DNA of 64,000 nucleotides. Origin: an uncultured Oceanospirillaceae bacterium. GTDB lineage: Bacteria; Pseudomonadota; Gammaproteobacteria; Pseudomonadales; Balneatricaceae. Positions 19,443 to 29,787 of the stretch are shown here, piece after piece (position 1 is the first letter of the stretch; each line of letters begins with the position of its first letter). Below the pieces are notes generated by a model, which did not search any database, was not told the DNA's origin, and was given only the letters and a program-made list of their open reading frames with translations. The position numbers and the translations under genes are program-made. Location of the stretch: positions 1 to 64,000 of the forward strand of contig CAKZOD010000050.1 of NCBI GenBank assembly GCA_937136055.1, in the 5' to 3' direction.

Positions 19443-20345
19443 TCACATAGAGTGGGCATGTAAAGCAAAGCGTTCAAGCTGCTGGGCTAATGAGCGGCTA
19501 ATTTCAGTATTGATCCCCCAGTGTTGCCAGTATAGGGGGATATCTATCGATGATTCTGGGGTAACAAGTACTAACTCTTTACTGTTTAAATAACGTTGCA
19601 CTTGCTCTTTAGGTGCCATGCCAAAGCCCATTCCTCGTATAATCCATTCGATATACCCCTCGGAAGATGGCACAAAATGATGATACTGCTGATTTGCTTC
19701 TATATTAAAAAAGCGTTTTAGGTATTCATGTTGTAGCTGATCTTTGCGGTTAAAAATGACCGTGGGGGCCTTCTTAAGCGTATTACCATTCACACCTTGT
19801 TTAAAATACTTCGCAACAAAGCTTGGGCTGGCAATGCAGTGGTATTTAACTTTGCCCAGTGATGTTGTCGTACAGCCTTGGAAAACTTGTTTAACAGAGC
19901 TGATACAACCAATCACATCACCACTCCGCAGCAGCTGGTGGGTTTGATCTTGATCGTCAATTTTTAAATCGAGCAGCACTTTGTGTTGCTCGCACCAAGG
20001 CGCTAAAGCACTTAATAACCAAGTAGCAAGGGTGTCGGCATTAGTGGCGATTGATATTTTCATCCATTGAGATTGTTTGCGCGGTGCTAAATCTGTCATC
20101 AAACTACGTTCAAGTAGTGATAAAGAGTTTGCATATTTAAGTAGCGCTTGGCCTGCTCGAGTAACTTTTATTTGCGGCGAGCGTACCAGTAAACTTTCAC
20201 CGAGCTGTAACTCTAATGACTTTAGACGCTGAGATACAGCTGACTGTGTTATACACAATTGGTCAGCAGCGCGCTCAAAGCTCTCTTGAGAGACAACTGC
20301 CATAAAAGCAGCCAATCCTTTTGTATCAACCATTATTGCCACCAT
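19443..20345 (-). CDS. argP: LysR-type regulator ArgP
   Basis: LysR HTH; length and sequence ArgP/IciA-like; divergent from an argO-like exporter. Confidence 0.85.
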   Translation of the reverse strand: MVAIMVDTKGLAAFMAVVSQESFERAADQLCITQSAVSQRLKSLELQLGESLLVRSPQIKVTRAGQALLKYANSLSLLERSLMTDLAPRKQSQWMKISIATNADTLATWLLSALAPWCEQHKVLLDLKIDDQDQTHQLLRSGDVIGCISSVKQVFQGCTTTSLGKVKYHCIASPSFVAKYFKQGVNGNTLKKAPTVIFNRKDQLQHEYLKRFFNIEANQQYHHFVPSSEGYIEWIIRGMGFGMAPKEQVQRYLNSKELVLVTPESSIDIPLYWQHWGINTEISRSLAQQLERFALHAHSM

Positions 20346-20352
20346 TTATATG

Positions 20353-20623
20353 CTAAGGAACATGCGATTAAGTCCCAAAATCTTCTCTGTGGATAACTAA
20401 GGGGCCAGATCCGCGGAAAAATACGCAGTGAATGGCCAGTCCTTTACAAGTGTTTTGACAAAGGAGGTGGCCCCTTAGATATCCACCCTACGGGGCGTAC
20501 AGGATATTCCGTGCTCTTCGTTAATGCTTTTCGCCGGGCAACCAGCCCGCCTGTAAGCATTGCCTCAATCACGAAAAACCCTGTGCGCCAGAGGCGTTTG
20601 GGACTTCATCGCATGTTCCCTAA
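20353..20623. repeat. Structured repeat element, copy 1 (271 bp)
   Basis: Terminal inverted repeat GGAACATGCGATTAAGTCCC/GGGACTTCATCGCATGTTCC; inner stems GTGGATAACTAAGGGGCCA/TGGCCCCTTAGATATCCAC and GGCGTACAGGAT/ACCCTGTGCGCC; homologous to 27171-27516. Confidence 0.9.
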
Positions 20624-20738
20624 ACAGATAGTTATGCGAACTATATTAATTATTCTAATGGATATTAAAAATCTTTAATTTTACTTATTTGTGATGATAG
20701 CGCATAGTCAGCGCCATTGTGAATAGTGAGGTGCAGGT

Positions 20739-21350
20739 ATGTTATTTTTTCCCTTCTTTAAAGGTTTAGGTATTGGAGCTAGTTTAATTATTGCGATTGG
20801 AGCACAAAATGCTTTTGTGCTGAGTAATGCGGTGAAAAAGCAACATGCTTTCGCGATTGGCACAGTGTGTATGGTGATTGATATTGTGCTGATCTACAGC
20901 GGGGTTTTAGGGTTGGGTGCAATCATTAAAAAGTATCCTGTGATGATTACCTTCGCGAGCTACTTTGGTGCAGCATTTTTAATAGTGTATGGTTTTTGGG
21001 CGTTTAGAAGAGCGCTAAACCCTAGTGCCTTAGCCACTCAGTCAGTGAAGAAAATGTCTTTATTAGTGGCTGTATCAAGTACAGCTGCTTTGAGTTTATT
21101 AAATCCACACGTGTATTTAGATACTGTTATTTTACTTGGTAGTATCGGCGGGCAATTACCTGGTAACCAGCCTTTATGGTTTGCTTTTGGTGCAAGTGTG
21201 GCATCCGTGTTGTGGTTCAGTGTACTGGTAGTAGGTGGGATTGCACTGGCTCCTTGGTTTAAAAGTGAGAAGAGCTGGCAGTTATTAGATTCCTTTGTAG
21301 GAATCACAATGTGGATTATTGCAGGCTTTTTAATTAACTCTGTTATTTAG
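20739..21350 (+). CDS. argO: LysE/ArgO family amino acid exporter
   Basis: GLGIGASLIIAIGAQNAFVLSNAV; divergent from argP. Confidence 0.85.
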   Translation: MLFFPFFKGLGIGASLIIAIGAQNAFVLSNAVKKQHAFAIGTVCMVIDIVLIYSGVLGLGAIIKKYPVMITFASYFGAAFLIVYGFWAFRRALNPSALATQSVKKMSLLVAVSSTAALSLLNPHVYLDTVILLGSIGGQLPGNQPLWFAFGASVASVLWFSVLVVGGIALAPWFKSEKSWQLLDSFVGITMWIIAGFLINSVI

Positions 21351-21362
21351 TTGCTAATCGGC

Positions 21363-21968
21363 TCAGTGAGCATTATGTCTGGCTGAGAAGTGTTGAGTTA
21401 ATGCGCCTAAAAAAATCATGGAATAACCCAGTAATTCTAAGCTTTCTTGAATAATATTTTTGATATAGCTGGCATCTGACCGCGAGAGCATTGTTAACCA
21501 AATGGTGCTATTGCCGTATAAGCGCGAGAAGATCAAGGTGATCGCTAATCCACACATCATATAGCCGAAAGCTTTGGTTTTTATTGCTAGTGCAAGTGGT
21601 GAAAAGATGGGTAGCTTATTTTTAATCACAGTGTACATGCCAAAGCAAAAAGTGATGAAAACAGGGACTTTCCAAGAACCGTGATAAATAAAGTCTAAAT
21701 AATAATCAGCCTCTCTAATGAATATCATTGCGAGTAAGGTGGTTGCTAAATACAACGGAGCTTTGAGTGTATCGCTAAGCTGGGCTTCTTTGTAGAACAT
21801 AACAGTACTTGCTAAAACAAGTGACGATTGGCTTATCTCTGTTAGTGATAGTTCAGACATTCGGTTTTGGAAGATAGCCGTATCGATGTAGGCGGCAGCA
21901 GGAATGAACAGCATAATGAAAAATAGGAATGAAATATCGAGTAAAGGTATCTTTGAGTCGTAGTGCAA
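21363..21968 (-). CDS. Hypothetical multi-pass membrane protein
   Basis: Several hydrophobic segments across 201 aa. Confidence 0.6.
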   Translation of the reverse strand: MHYDSKIPLLDISFLFFIMLFIPAAAYIDTAIFQNRMSELSLTEISQSSLVLASTVMFYKEAQLSDTLKAPLYLATTLLAMIFIREADYYLDFIYHGSWKVPVFITFCFGMYTVIKNKLPIFSPLALAIKTKAFGYMMCGLAITLIFSRLYGNSTIWLTMLSRSDASYIKNIIQESLELLGYSMIFLGALTQHFSARHNAH

Positions 21969-22135
21969 AGCTTTTCTCCTCTAGATCGTTTCTCTTTCAA
22001 AATAACATGTTTAGGTTTTGGATAACAAATAAGTAAAATGTTTTTACTATAGATGGTTTTGTGGCAAGGAAAGCTAAAGCAGCGCTATGAATGTATTATT
22101 CAATAGTACTGCTTTTAATACTTTTTAGTTTAATA

Positions 22136-22891
22136 TTAGAACGTGTAGCCAACACCAATAAAAGTATTCCACGTTGTACTGCGATCAACAATTGAAGAAT
22201 CTTTAATATCACTATCTAGCTTTTTAATACTGCTTCCATGGATAACTTTTAATTTATCATTTACAGGGTAAACAAAGTTGTAAGCAAGGTAAGGGTTGAT
22301 GGCTGTGTCAGCTTTATAAGCGGCGCGTGTTGCAGTCGCTTCATTTGCTTTAACGCCATAGTAATAGTCAGTGAAATCTTCACTTAAGATTTCAAAGCCA
22401 GCAGCAGGTTGGAAAAAACCGCCCATTAATGGCATTGATTGTGAATAATTCATATCAAACACATAACCTTTATGCGTTGATGAAACATCAGCGAGTAGGC
22501 TTGCCTCGATTGCACCAGGACCGACTTCATATCCTAATTGTAATCCCAGATCGATACTCGCTTTACGTTTTTTCATACCCGAAAACGCATCAGAGTCATC
22601 ATCATCAAAGCCACTACCGGCAGAGTTTAATAGCGCTGAAACAGATAGTGGAGACTGCTCGTTATCGTACAAGTCAACAGTGACTCCTGATGCTCCTATA
22701 CTCCAGCCTTCACCTTGGTATTCGATCAGTGGCATAGCGCCGGATTCATCTTTAAACCCTTTGTATTCTGACTTTGAAGTGTATACGCCGGCACCAAGTG
22801 TAAATTCTCCCGCTTGTGCTTGTTGAGCTGCGATAACAGCTACAGCACTTAATGATAGCGCAAGTAATGTTTTAAGTTTGCTAAGTTTCAT
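22136..22891 (-). CDS. MipA/OmpV family outer membrane protein
   Basis: Signal peptide, SKSEYKGF...PLIEYQGEGWSIGASGV, C-terminal F. Confidence 0.8.
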   Translation of the reverse strand: MKLSKLKTLLALSLSAVAVIAAQQAQAGEFTLGAGVYTSKSEYKGFKDESGAMPLIEYQGEGWSIGASGVTVDLYDNEQSPLSVSALLNSAGSGFDDDDSDAFSGMKKRKASIDLGLQLGYEVGPGAIEASLLADVSSTHKGYVFDMNYSQSMPLMGGFFQPAAGFEILSEDFTDYYYGVKANEATATRAAYKADTAINPYLAYNFVYPVNDKLKVIHGSSIKKLDSDIKDSSIVDRSTTWNTFIGVGYTF

Positions 22892-23065
22892 AATGTCTCT
22901 CAATAGTAAATTTATGTAATGAGCATATGATGCCTAAAAGGTTGTAGAGACAATATTGTCATTGTGTATCTTTTTGTACCAAGAAATTAAGGGGAATAAA
23001 GAGAAAGGAGACAATGTATGTTGATGTGTATTCGGGGGTATTGAGGGAAGAGGGTATAAAGTTTA

Positions 23066-23101
23066 TTAGCGATGCTAAGAAGAAGTGTTTAGCATCGCTA
23101 A
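23066..23101 (-). terminator. Perfect hairpin downstream of the histidine kinase gene
   Basis: TTAGCGATGCTAA ... TTAGCATCGCTAA. Confidence 0.6.
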
Positions 23102-23125
23102 CATTTAGTATTTTATAACAGGTGT

Positions 23126-24412
23126 TTAAGCAGGTGTACTCAGTGGCAAGTATAAGCAGACAGATGCACCCCCTAATTGGGATTGAGTGATAATTATCTT
23201 ACCGCCGTGTTGTTGGGCGATGCCTCTAACGATCGACAACCCTAAACCGTGCCCACCTGAGTTACGTGTGCGGGCATCATCTAGGCGCTCGAAAGGCTCT
23301 ACCACTCTTTGTCTTTCAGATTCAGGAATACCAATGCCGTCATCTTCTACGCAGACAATGGCGTATTCGTCATTTTGTGTATAGCGGATTTGAATTTGCT
23401 GCTGAGCATGAATGTCAGCATTGCGTACTAGGTTACTCAAAGCACGCATTAGTAAACGGGAGTCAAAAGCGAGTGAGATTTTATCACCCAGCTCAATGGA
23501 AAGTGCTTTTTTGCAGCTGCGTTGTAAGATAGGACGATGCTCATTTAGCCAGGCACTCAGCTCTTGAGTATGTAAAACAAAGCTCTCTTCATTTAGCTCC
23601 ATACGTGCATATCTAAGCATTTCATCAACTAGCTGATCAAGTTCGGTAAGGTCTTCCTCAATCCCTAATATGTAGTGTTGATGCTCTTCTTGAGAGATAC
23701 CGTATTCGAGCAACTCACTTTGACAGCGCAGTCTAAAAATAGGTGTTCGTAACTCATGGGCAACAGCGTTAGTTAGGCGTTGATGGCTACCGATGAGCTG
23801 CTCGATGCGCTCAGCCATTTTATTGAAAGCTGCATTTAAACCGCCAACTTTGCATTTGTAATTTTCAGGTACACGGGTGCTAAATTCACCGTTTGATATC
23901 TTAATTGCGGATAGCTCTAATACTTTGAGCTTGCGGTGAAAAAAGTACACCCAAAGCGCTAATATAATCGCAATGGTGAAGAAGAAACCGAGCATATAAA
24001 TATTGCCCAAAGTACGCTCAGCTTGCCAGCGCCGAGAACTTTGGTCGGGTTCTACACTAAATATTTGATCGTTGAACATGCGAAAATATACTTTGAATCC
24101 GCGTCCAAACTTTGTTTCAACAATTGAATTAGTGCCATCAAAGGGTTCGAGGTTGAGCTCTCCTGGGTCTTTAACTTGGCGCAAAACCAAGTCTTCAGCA
24201 CTCAATGCTTTGTACATTGACTCGAGCATGATTTCTTCGTTGCCAAGCTCCTCTATCTTGGAGAATAAAACAGAATAAGCTTCAACCGATTTTGAAATGT
24301 TTTCAACTTCTACATTATAAAAGTTCTTACTGGTAATGTAGTCGATGGCAAAGAAAATGCTAAAAACTGCACCAATGATTGTAATGTAAAGGGTGAAAAA
24401 TAAACGTGCCAT
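23126..24412 (-). CDS. Sensor histidine kinase (RstB-like)
   Basis: HAMP, HELRTPIFRLR, GHGLGLSIV. Confidence 0.85.
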   Translation of the reverse strand: MARLFFTLYITIIGAVFSIFFAIDYITSKNFYNVEVENISKSVEAYSVLFSKIEELGNEEIMLESMYKALSAEDLVLRQVKDPGELNLEPFDGTNSIVETKFGRGFKVYFRMFNDQIFSVEPDQSSRRWQAERTLGNIYMLGFFFTIAIILALWVYFFHRKLKVLELSAIKISNGEFSTRVPENYKCKVGGLNAAFNKMAERIEQLIGSHQRLTNAVAHELRTPIFRLRCQSELLEYGISQEEHQHYILGIEEDLTELDQLVDEMLRYARMELNEESFVLHTQELSAWLNEHRPILQRSCKKALSIELGDKISLAFDSRLLMRALSNLVRNADIHAQQQIQIRYTQNDEYAIVCVEDDGIGIPESERQRVVEPFERLDDARTRNSGGHGLGLSIVRGIAQQHGGKIIITQSQLGGASVCLYLPLSTPA

Positions 24413-24543
24413 AAAAAATACTCAATTGCTTACCCACAGGGAAGAGCTCGGGATTGATTCGCTGTTTTAACACTTTGACACATTAGTGGAGTAATAACAG
24501 TCCGATAATGTATCTGTTTGTAAGAGCGTGATTGATTATTTCG

Positions 24544-25275
24544 TTACCATTCGCTTGAAACGAGCAAATAGCCTTTTCCTCTTAAAGTAATAATACGCTT
24601 AGGTAGTGCGGGATCATCTTGCAGCTTTTTGCGCAGCAATACGATTTTGTTATCAATGGTTCTATCAATGCCGTCATAGTCGATGCCGCGCGTCAATTTA
24701 ACTAAGTGCTCACGTGACAGCACTTGGTCAGCATGTGAGACTAAAATGAGTAAAAGGTCAAATTCACTAGGAGTGAGATTAATGAGTTCGCCATCTAATA
24801 GGCAACGCTGTGTGAGTTTGTTGAGTTGCAAGCTACCTAGCTGCAAGACATTATCATCTTCATTTGCTTCTAAGTGATCGCTTTCATCTTTTGGGCTGGG
24901 CTCTGAAGCGAGCTCTTTGCGTCGTAATAACATGCGAATCCGCGCTAATAAAACTCTCGGCTGCAGCGGCTTACACACAAAATCATCGGCACCCATCTCA
25001 AGGGCTGCAACTTGATCCATATCATCGTCACTAGCGGTTAAGATTAAAATCTTGCCTTTAAAATCAGCACGTATCTCACGACAAACACTCAAACCATCCA
25101 TTTCGGGTAACATTAAATCCAAAATAAGTAGATCAGGGTTATGGCTATCGATTAAACGTTTTGTGTCAGTACCCTTGTGTCCAACCTCAACGCAAAAGCC
25201 ATTACGGGTTAGATATAAGCTCAGTAATTTAGTGAGTTTTTCATCATCTTCAATTAATAAAATGGATTCTGACAT
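24544..25275 (-). CDS. OmpR-family response regulator (RstA-like)
   Basis: REC domain plus winged-helix C-terminus. Confidence 0.88.
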   Translation of the reverse strand: MSESILLIEDDEKLTKLLSLYLTRNGFCVEVGHKGTDTKRLIDSHNPDLLILDLMLPEMDGLSVCREIRADFKGKILILTASDDDMDQVAALEMGADDFVCKPLQPRVLLARIRMLLRRKELASEPSPKDESDHLEANEDDNVLQLGSLQLNKLTQRCLLDGELINLTPSEFDLLLILVSHADQVLSREHLVKLTRGIDYDGIDRTIDNKIVLLRKKLQDDPALPKRIITLRGKGYLLVSSEW

Positions 25276-25533
25276 GCTTTTTTTACCTGCGCTATTTGTA
25301 CGTAAGTGCGAGTTTTATCGCTAACTTATTGAGTGAGTGCATCAATTTAAGTGGCAAGTGTAAAGGTATTAGATGTTCTGCTCTAGTATTGCCCGCAAAT
25401 AAATTGTCAATTATAAGGGGTGTTAGAGAGTGTGATAGCGGTGAAACTGTCATGTTGAATATCCTCTCAATGGCCGCTTTAGTATAGAGATTAAGCCTCG
25501 CAACCATTGAGAGCGTTTATTTAATCAATCAGT

Positions 25534-26925
25534 TTAGTGATTAGCTGATCTGCTTTTAAAATAGCTATAGATACTATCGATTACAAAAAACAGCACTATG
25601 GCTACTCCGGTTACTGGGAATACCACTGATAGAGTTACTAAGGTAAATATACCCAGTTTCCATGCTTTCGGGCTAACTACTTTTGCAGGTGCTGCCAGTG
25701 CATAGCCTTTTGCTGGTCTGCGTTTGAACCAAATGATAATACCTGTGATACAGATAATGATCATAATGATACATAGCAAAGTATTGGCCCATAAATTGAG
25801 ACTGCCAATGCCGCCTTGGTGTAGTGCAATTCCTGCAGCCATGAATTTTGCCATGGGTGAATACTCATCCCAGCCAATATCAGCGAGAATTTTGCCGCTG
25901 TATTGATCGATGTGAACAGTACGATCCAAACGTGGGTCGGTAATATCACCTGACATTGTATTAGCAGTTAGGCTGTATACCGCTTTTTCACTCAAGGGTA
26001 TGCGCAGCTGATAATTTTGCATGTTTAAGCTTTTGGCTTGGGCGACTATTTGGTCGATACTGACTTTTTTGAAAGCAGTCGACTTAGCCACCTGAGTATC
26101 AGATACAGGTAGTTTCGTTTGCTCTAAATTCCAAGGCATTTCCTCCATTACGCCTTGATTGAGAGAGCTGTGAGGTAGTTTAGATAAAGGCACATTGCTC
26201 GATTTCTGCATTGGAAAGCTGCTCCAAGGCTGCACTATTTTACTACCCCAAACACCTGCCCAAGCCAAACCACTGATAATGAAAAAAAGCATAACAATGG
26301 CTGTATATAACCCTAGAGCACTGTGAAGTTCTCGATAGTAGGCACGTTTACCTCTGCCTTTTATCGGCCAAAAGACGGCGCGCTTACTACTGTTATTACT
26401 TGGCCACCACATATATAAACCGCTGAGAATAAGCAGCAGCATTAATCCTGCTGCCGCTTCAATTAAGCGATCGCCAGTATCACCAATTAATAAGCTTCCA
26501 TGAATGTCATTGGCCCAGGCATAAAAGCTACTATTGCGATCAAGTTTATCGAGTATCTCACCGCTGTAGGGGTTTAACGCGATATGCAAGGTTGTCGAGC
26601 CATCTTTGATGATCACAAAAGCAGGCAGCAATTGCGCCTTTGCAGGCATGTACTTCTTGATATGAGCTTCAGGATACCTCTGTTGTACATTGGCTATTAG
26701 TGTTGATACGGCGAGTACATCGTCTTGTTCAGACGGTTGGATGACTGCTAGATTGTATCTGGCAGATTGTATTTGTTTATCAAAGAGCATCACAGTGCCC
26801 GTTATTGATAGCATCAGTAAAAAAGGGATGACAAATAGCCCTGCGTAAAAGTGCCATCGCCAAGCCATTTGATAAAAGGCGCGAGATACTGGCTGAACAA
26901 GGTTCTTGTTTGTTAATTGATTCAA
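25534..26925 (-). CDS. PepSY-associated TM protein
   Basis: WRWHFYAGLFVIPFLLMLSITGTVMLF; HGSLLIGDTGDRLIEAAAGLMLLLILSGLYMWWP. Confidence 0.88.
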   Translation of the reverse strand: MNQLTNKNLVQPVSRAFYQMAWRWHFYAGLFVIPFLLMLSITGTVMLFDKQIQSARYNLAVIQPSEQDDVLAVSTLIANVQQRYPEAHIKKYMPAKAQLLPAFVIIKDGSTTLHIALNPYSGEILDKLDRNSSFYAWANDIHGSLLIGDTGDRLIEAAAGLMLLLILSGLYMWWPSNNSSKRAVFWPIKGRGKRAYYRELHSALGLYTAIVMLFFIISGLAWAGVWGSKIVQPWSSFPMQKSSNVPLSKLPHSSLNQGVMEEMPWNLEQTKLPVSDTQVAKSTAFKKVSIDQIVAQAKSLNMQNYQLRIPLSEKAVYSLTANTMSGDITDPRLDRTVHIDQYSGKILADIGWDEYSPMAKFMAAGIALHQGGIGSLNLWANTLLCIIMIIICITGIIIWFKRRPAKGYALAAPAKVVSPKAWKLGIFTLVTLSVVFPVTGVAIVLFFVIDSIYSYFKSRSANH

Positions 26926-27170
26926 AATTAAATTTCCATTGAAAATGCAGTGCTCAATATAATGCCCGTCATCTTTAATATGAGGGTATTAATACCGCTG
27001 TGCTAAATATAGAGCACTTACAGTATAGAGTTGATAGAGATCCATAGCGGGGCTTGGAGATTTATTATCCACGCAAAAATACCCCGCATCCTCTATCGCG
27101 AAACGAGTGGCTATGTACGCCATTATCCAAAAAACTCTAAGTCTTCAAAGCGCTTAAATAAGTGCTCAAA

Positions 27171-27516
27171 CTAAGGAAACAGTGAATAAGTCCCTAGATG
27201 TTCCCTGTGGATAACTAAGAGGCCAGTACCCAAAGGGCATGCTAATCCGCGAAAGAAGGCGCAGTGAATGGCGAGTCCTTTACAAGCTTTCTGACAAAGC
27301 AAACCCAGATGAAACAAGGTTTCATCTCTGATGGCCTCTTAGCTTTCTTTGAATAAGTAAGACCCTACGGGGCATGCAGGATATTCCGTGCTCATCGTTA
27401 ATGCATTTCGCCGGGCAACCAGCCCGCCTGTATGCATTGCCTTAATCACGAAAAATCCTGCATGCCAGTACCCGGGGGCATAAAGGGCGTCTAGGACTTG
27501 TTCACTGTTTCCCTAA
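27171..27516. repeat. Structured repeat element, copy 2 (346 bp)
   Basis: Terminal inverted repeat GGAAACAGTGAATAAGTCC/GGACTTGTTCACTGTTTCC; inner CTAAGAGGCCA/TGGCCTCTTAG, GGCATGCAGGAT/ATCCTGCATGCC, AATGCAT/ATGCATT. Confidence 0.9.
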
Positions 27517-27617
27517 GCTCGTAAAGTAAGGCTTGTAAAATAAGACACACGAAATTTTGTGTGTATGTCCACAAGCAAAGATCTTAATGTTTAAAAGATA
27601 ATTAAAAAGAGAGTTGT

Positions 27618-27965
27618 TTATACGTTTAAAGGAGGGGCTCTAGTGCGGTGCTGGTTAAAGATACTCGATGGAACAATGACACTGTTATAACTAACACTTA
27701 CCTGTTGCGGTAAAGCATAGGTTAAATGGTCACTGTTGAAATGATGAGCAATCGATTGCCCGCTACACGGACAGTCAACACTCGTATGGCTAGCGGAGTT
27801 GCCGAGTTGGACAACTTTTACCCCTAACTGTGTACACAGTGTGACTCTTTGGTCTGCAGATATACTGTTTTGAGCTTGGTTTAATATCGGAATATAAAAC
27901 AAGAATACCCAACACAGCAAACTGACACACTGCATTACAGGATTGTTTTTTATTGAGAAATTCAC
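27618..27965 (-). CDS. DUF2946-like small protein (tentative)
   Basis: N-terminal hydrophobic segment, VTLCTQLGVKVVQL ... DCPCSG pattern. Confidence 0.45.
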   Translation of the reverse strand: MNFSIKNNPVMQCVSLLCWVFLFYIPILNQAQNSISADQRVTLCTQLGVKVVQLGNSASHTSVDCPCSGQSIAHHFNSDHLTYALPQQVSVSYNSVIVPSSIFNQHRTRAPPLNV

Positions 27966-28138
27966 AGTATTTACACGGTTAATTAGGACGTTGGCAACCT
28001 TATCATAAACCGAGTGAGATGGAGAAAATAAAAACTGCTTTGTAAGGCTGTCATACTGATAATTGACTTAACGCAATTTTGCCTGAATTGGCAGATGACA
28101 AAATGAGTGACTTATAAAGCGTATAGGGCTCTTTATCG

Positions 28139-28645
28139 TTAACTATTATTAGTGCGCCACAATAAGCCTGCAATAGAGCTATAACCAACACTTTTCTCTA
28201 AAACTTTTCCCTTATTATCAACAACGTAATAACTTGGAAAAGCGTTAACTTTATAATCAATTGCAACTCGGCTATTACCCATTAGAACAGGTACATCTAC
28301 GCCTAAGCCATCAATGAAGTCTTTCACTTCAGAGCGATTAGTGTATTCCAGTGCAACAACGACTGTATTGATATCAGAGGAAACCGTTGAAAGGTTGCCC
28401 ATGCTGAGTTTACAAATACTACACCAAGGCGCAAAGAAGTAGATCAGCGTGGTTTTTTGACTATCCAGTATTGAGTGTGAATCGCCCAGTAAACTCGGTA
28501 AATTGTAGTCGACTACTTGTGTATCATTTTGCAGCATATCCCGTTGCATCCACCAAGTGAGGCCGCTAAAAATAACAATGGCGAGGGCGATATCTTTCCA
28601 GTGACGTAAAGGGTAAGACCCGAGCTTCAAGAATGCTTTTTTCAT
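28139..28645 (-). CDS. Thioredoxin/redoxin-domain membrane-anchored protein (ScsD/TlpA-like)
   Basis: TM anchor; FFAPWCSICKLSMGNL. Confidence 0.8.
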   Translation of the reverse strand: MKKAFLKLGSYPLRHWKDIALAIVIFSGLTWWMQRDMLQNDTQVVDYNLPSLLGDSHSILDSQKTTLIYFFAPWCSICKLSMGNLSTVSSDINTVVVALEYTNRSEVKDFIDGLGVDVPVLMGNSRVAIDYKVNAFPSYYVVDNKGKVLEKSVGYSSIAGLLWRTNNS

Positions 28646-28891
28646 TATTACTCTTATTAAATGACAGAAATAGAAGGTGGATTAACGCAAAATTTGACTA
28701 CGACATTTTGCATTAGTTTAAGCCAGTTTATCTATTTTGCTTGGTTTTTTTGAGATTATTTAAATTATTTTGAATTAAGCAGTGAAGTTTAGGGGGGCTG
28801 GGGATTGAGAGTATGCACTTAGGTAGCGTCTCAAGCGGTTGTATGCACTATAGGGGCTAGGTATAATCGCTTTTTTCTTTTAGAGTTAGCA

Positions 28892-29356
28892 TTGATGATT
28901 TACTTTGCCATAGCCACAGGCTGCTTATTAATTGTTGTATTGAGTTTATATATCTATCGAACGTTAAATACTCAAAAACAACGCCAACAAGCTCAGCAAG
29001 AAATTCTTGATCAACACCTCAAAGAACATCAAGAGCAGCAAGAGTATGTAAGCAGTAGCATTAATATAATTGTTAAGGCGTTGGCAACAGGCCAAATTGA
29101 AGTAGTTGAAGCGAGCATACGTTTAAAGGTTTTAGTTGATCAATTAAGACCAAATTTAGAAGAAAATAATTTTCCGGTGATGGAAAGCGTGTTTGAAGCG
29201 ACGAAGCATATACCCAAACTCAAAGCTTGGAAAGCGCTAACAAAACAAGAGCGTAAAACCTATACAAAGCTGATCAACGAGCTAGAAGTAAAACATGCAG
29301 ATACTGTTAAAGCAGAAGTAGTGCAGCTCGGTGAATTAATGGCGCAGCGCACGTGA
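28892..29356 (+). CDS. DUF2489 family protein
   Basis: N-terminal TM and characteristic LATGQIEVVEASIRLKVLVDQL. Confidence 0.65.
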   Translation: MMIYFAIATGCLLIVVLSLYIYRTLNTQKQRQQAQQEILDQHLKEHQEQQEYVSSSINIIVKALATGQIEVVEASIRLKVLVDQLRPNLEENNFPVMESVFEATKHIPKLKAWKALTKQERKTYTKLINELEVKHADTVKAEVVQLGELMAQRT

Positions 29357-29730
29357 TTGAATTTGTCGTTGTTTTTATCGTTACAGCGATAGTGCTTTGC
29401 GGTTTAGCCGTGGCACTCTATTTTGGTAGGCCGCCGATTTACCAAATATCTCGTGAAGATGCCCTTTCGTTAATGAAGGATTTAGTTAAAGGTCAACTAA
29501 CGGAAATTAAATGGCTGGTGTATATCGGGCATGCCATTACGATGGATCCTGAATTAAATGAAATTAGATTGCTCTGCAATGAAATAGAACTAGCAGCAGA
29601 GCAAGGCAAGCAAATAACTTTTGTGACAGGCCCTCAACGTTACGATAAAGTAGGAATTGAGCAGTTAGAGATTGTAATAACGAGATTGGAAAAACTGATT
29701 ACAGATACGCCTATTAGTAAAGAATTCTAG
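29353..29730 (+). CDS. Hypothetical membrane-anchored protein
   Basis: Overlaps the upstream ORF by 4 nt; N-terminal TM; GTG start. Confidence 0.6.
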   Translation: MIEFVVVFIVTAIVLCGLAVALYFGRPPIYQISREDALSLMKDLVKGQLTEIKWLVYIGHAITMDPELNEIRLLCNEIELAAEQGKQITFVTGPQRYDKVGIEQLEIVITRLEKLITDTPISKEF

Positions 29731-29738
29731 CTTAATCG

Positions 29739-29778
29739 ATAAATAGTGACTTTTAGCAGGTCACTATTTATGTTTTTA
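29739..29778. terminator. Bidirectional terminator between convergent genes
   Basis: ATAAATAGTGAC-TTTTAGCAG-GTCACTATTTAT-GTTTTT. Confidence 0.85.
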
Positions 29779-29787
29779 ATAAGCAGA

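Noticed and set aside
20353-20623. Structured repeat as a complete insertion sequence
   Set aside because: No transposase ORF inside any copy; at most a non-autonomous element.
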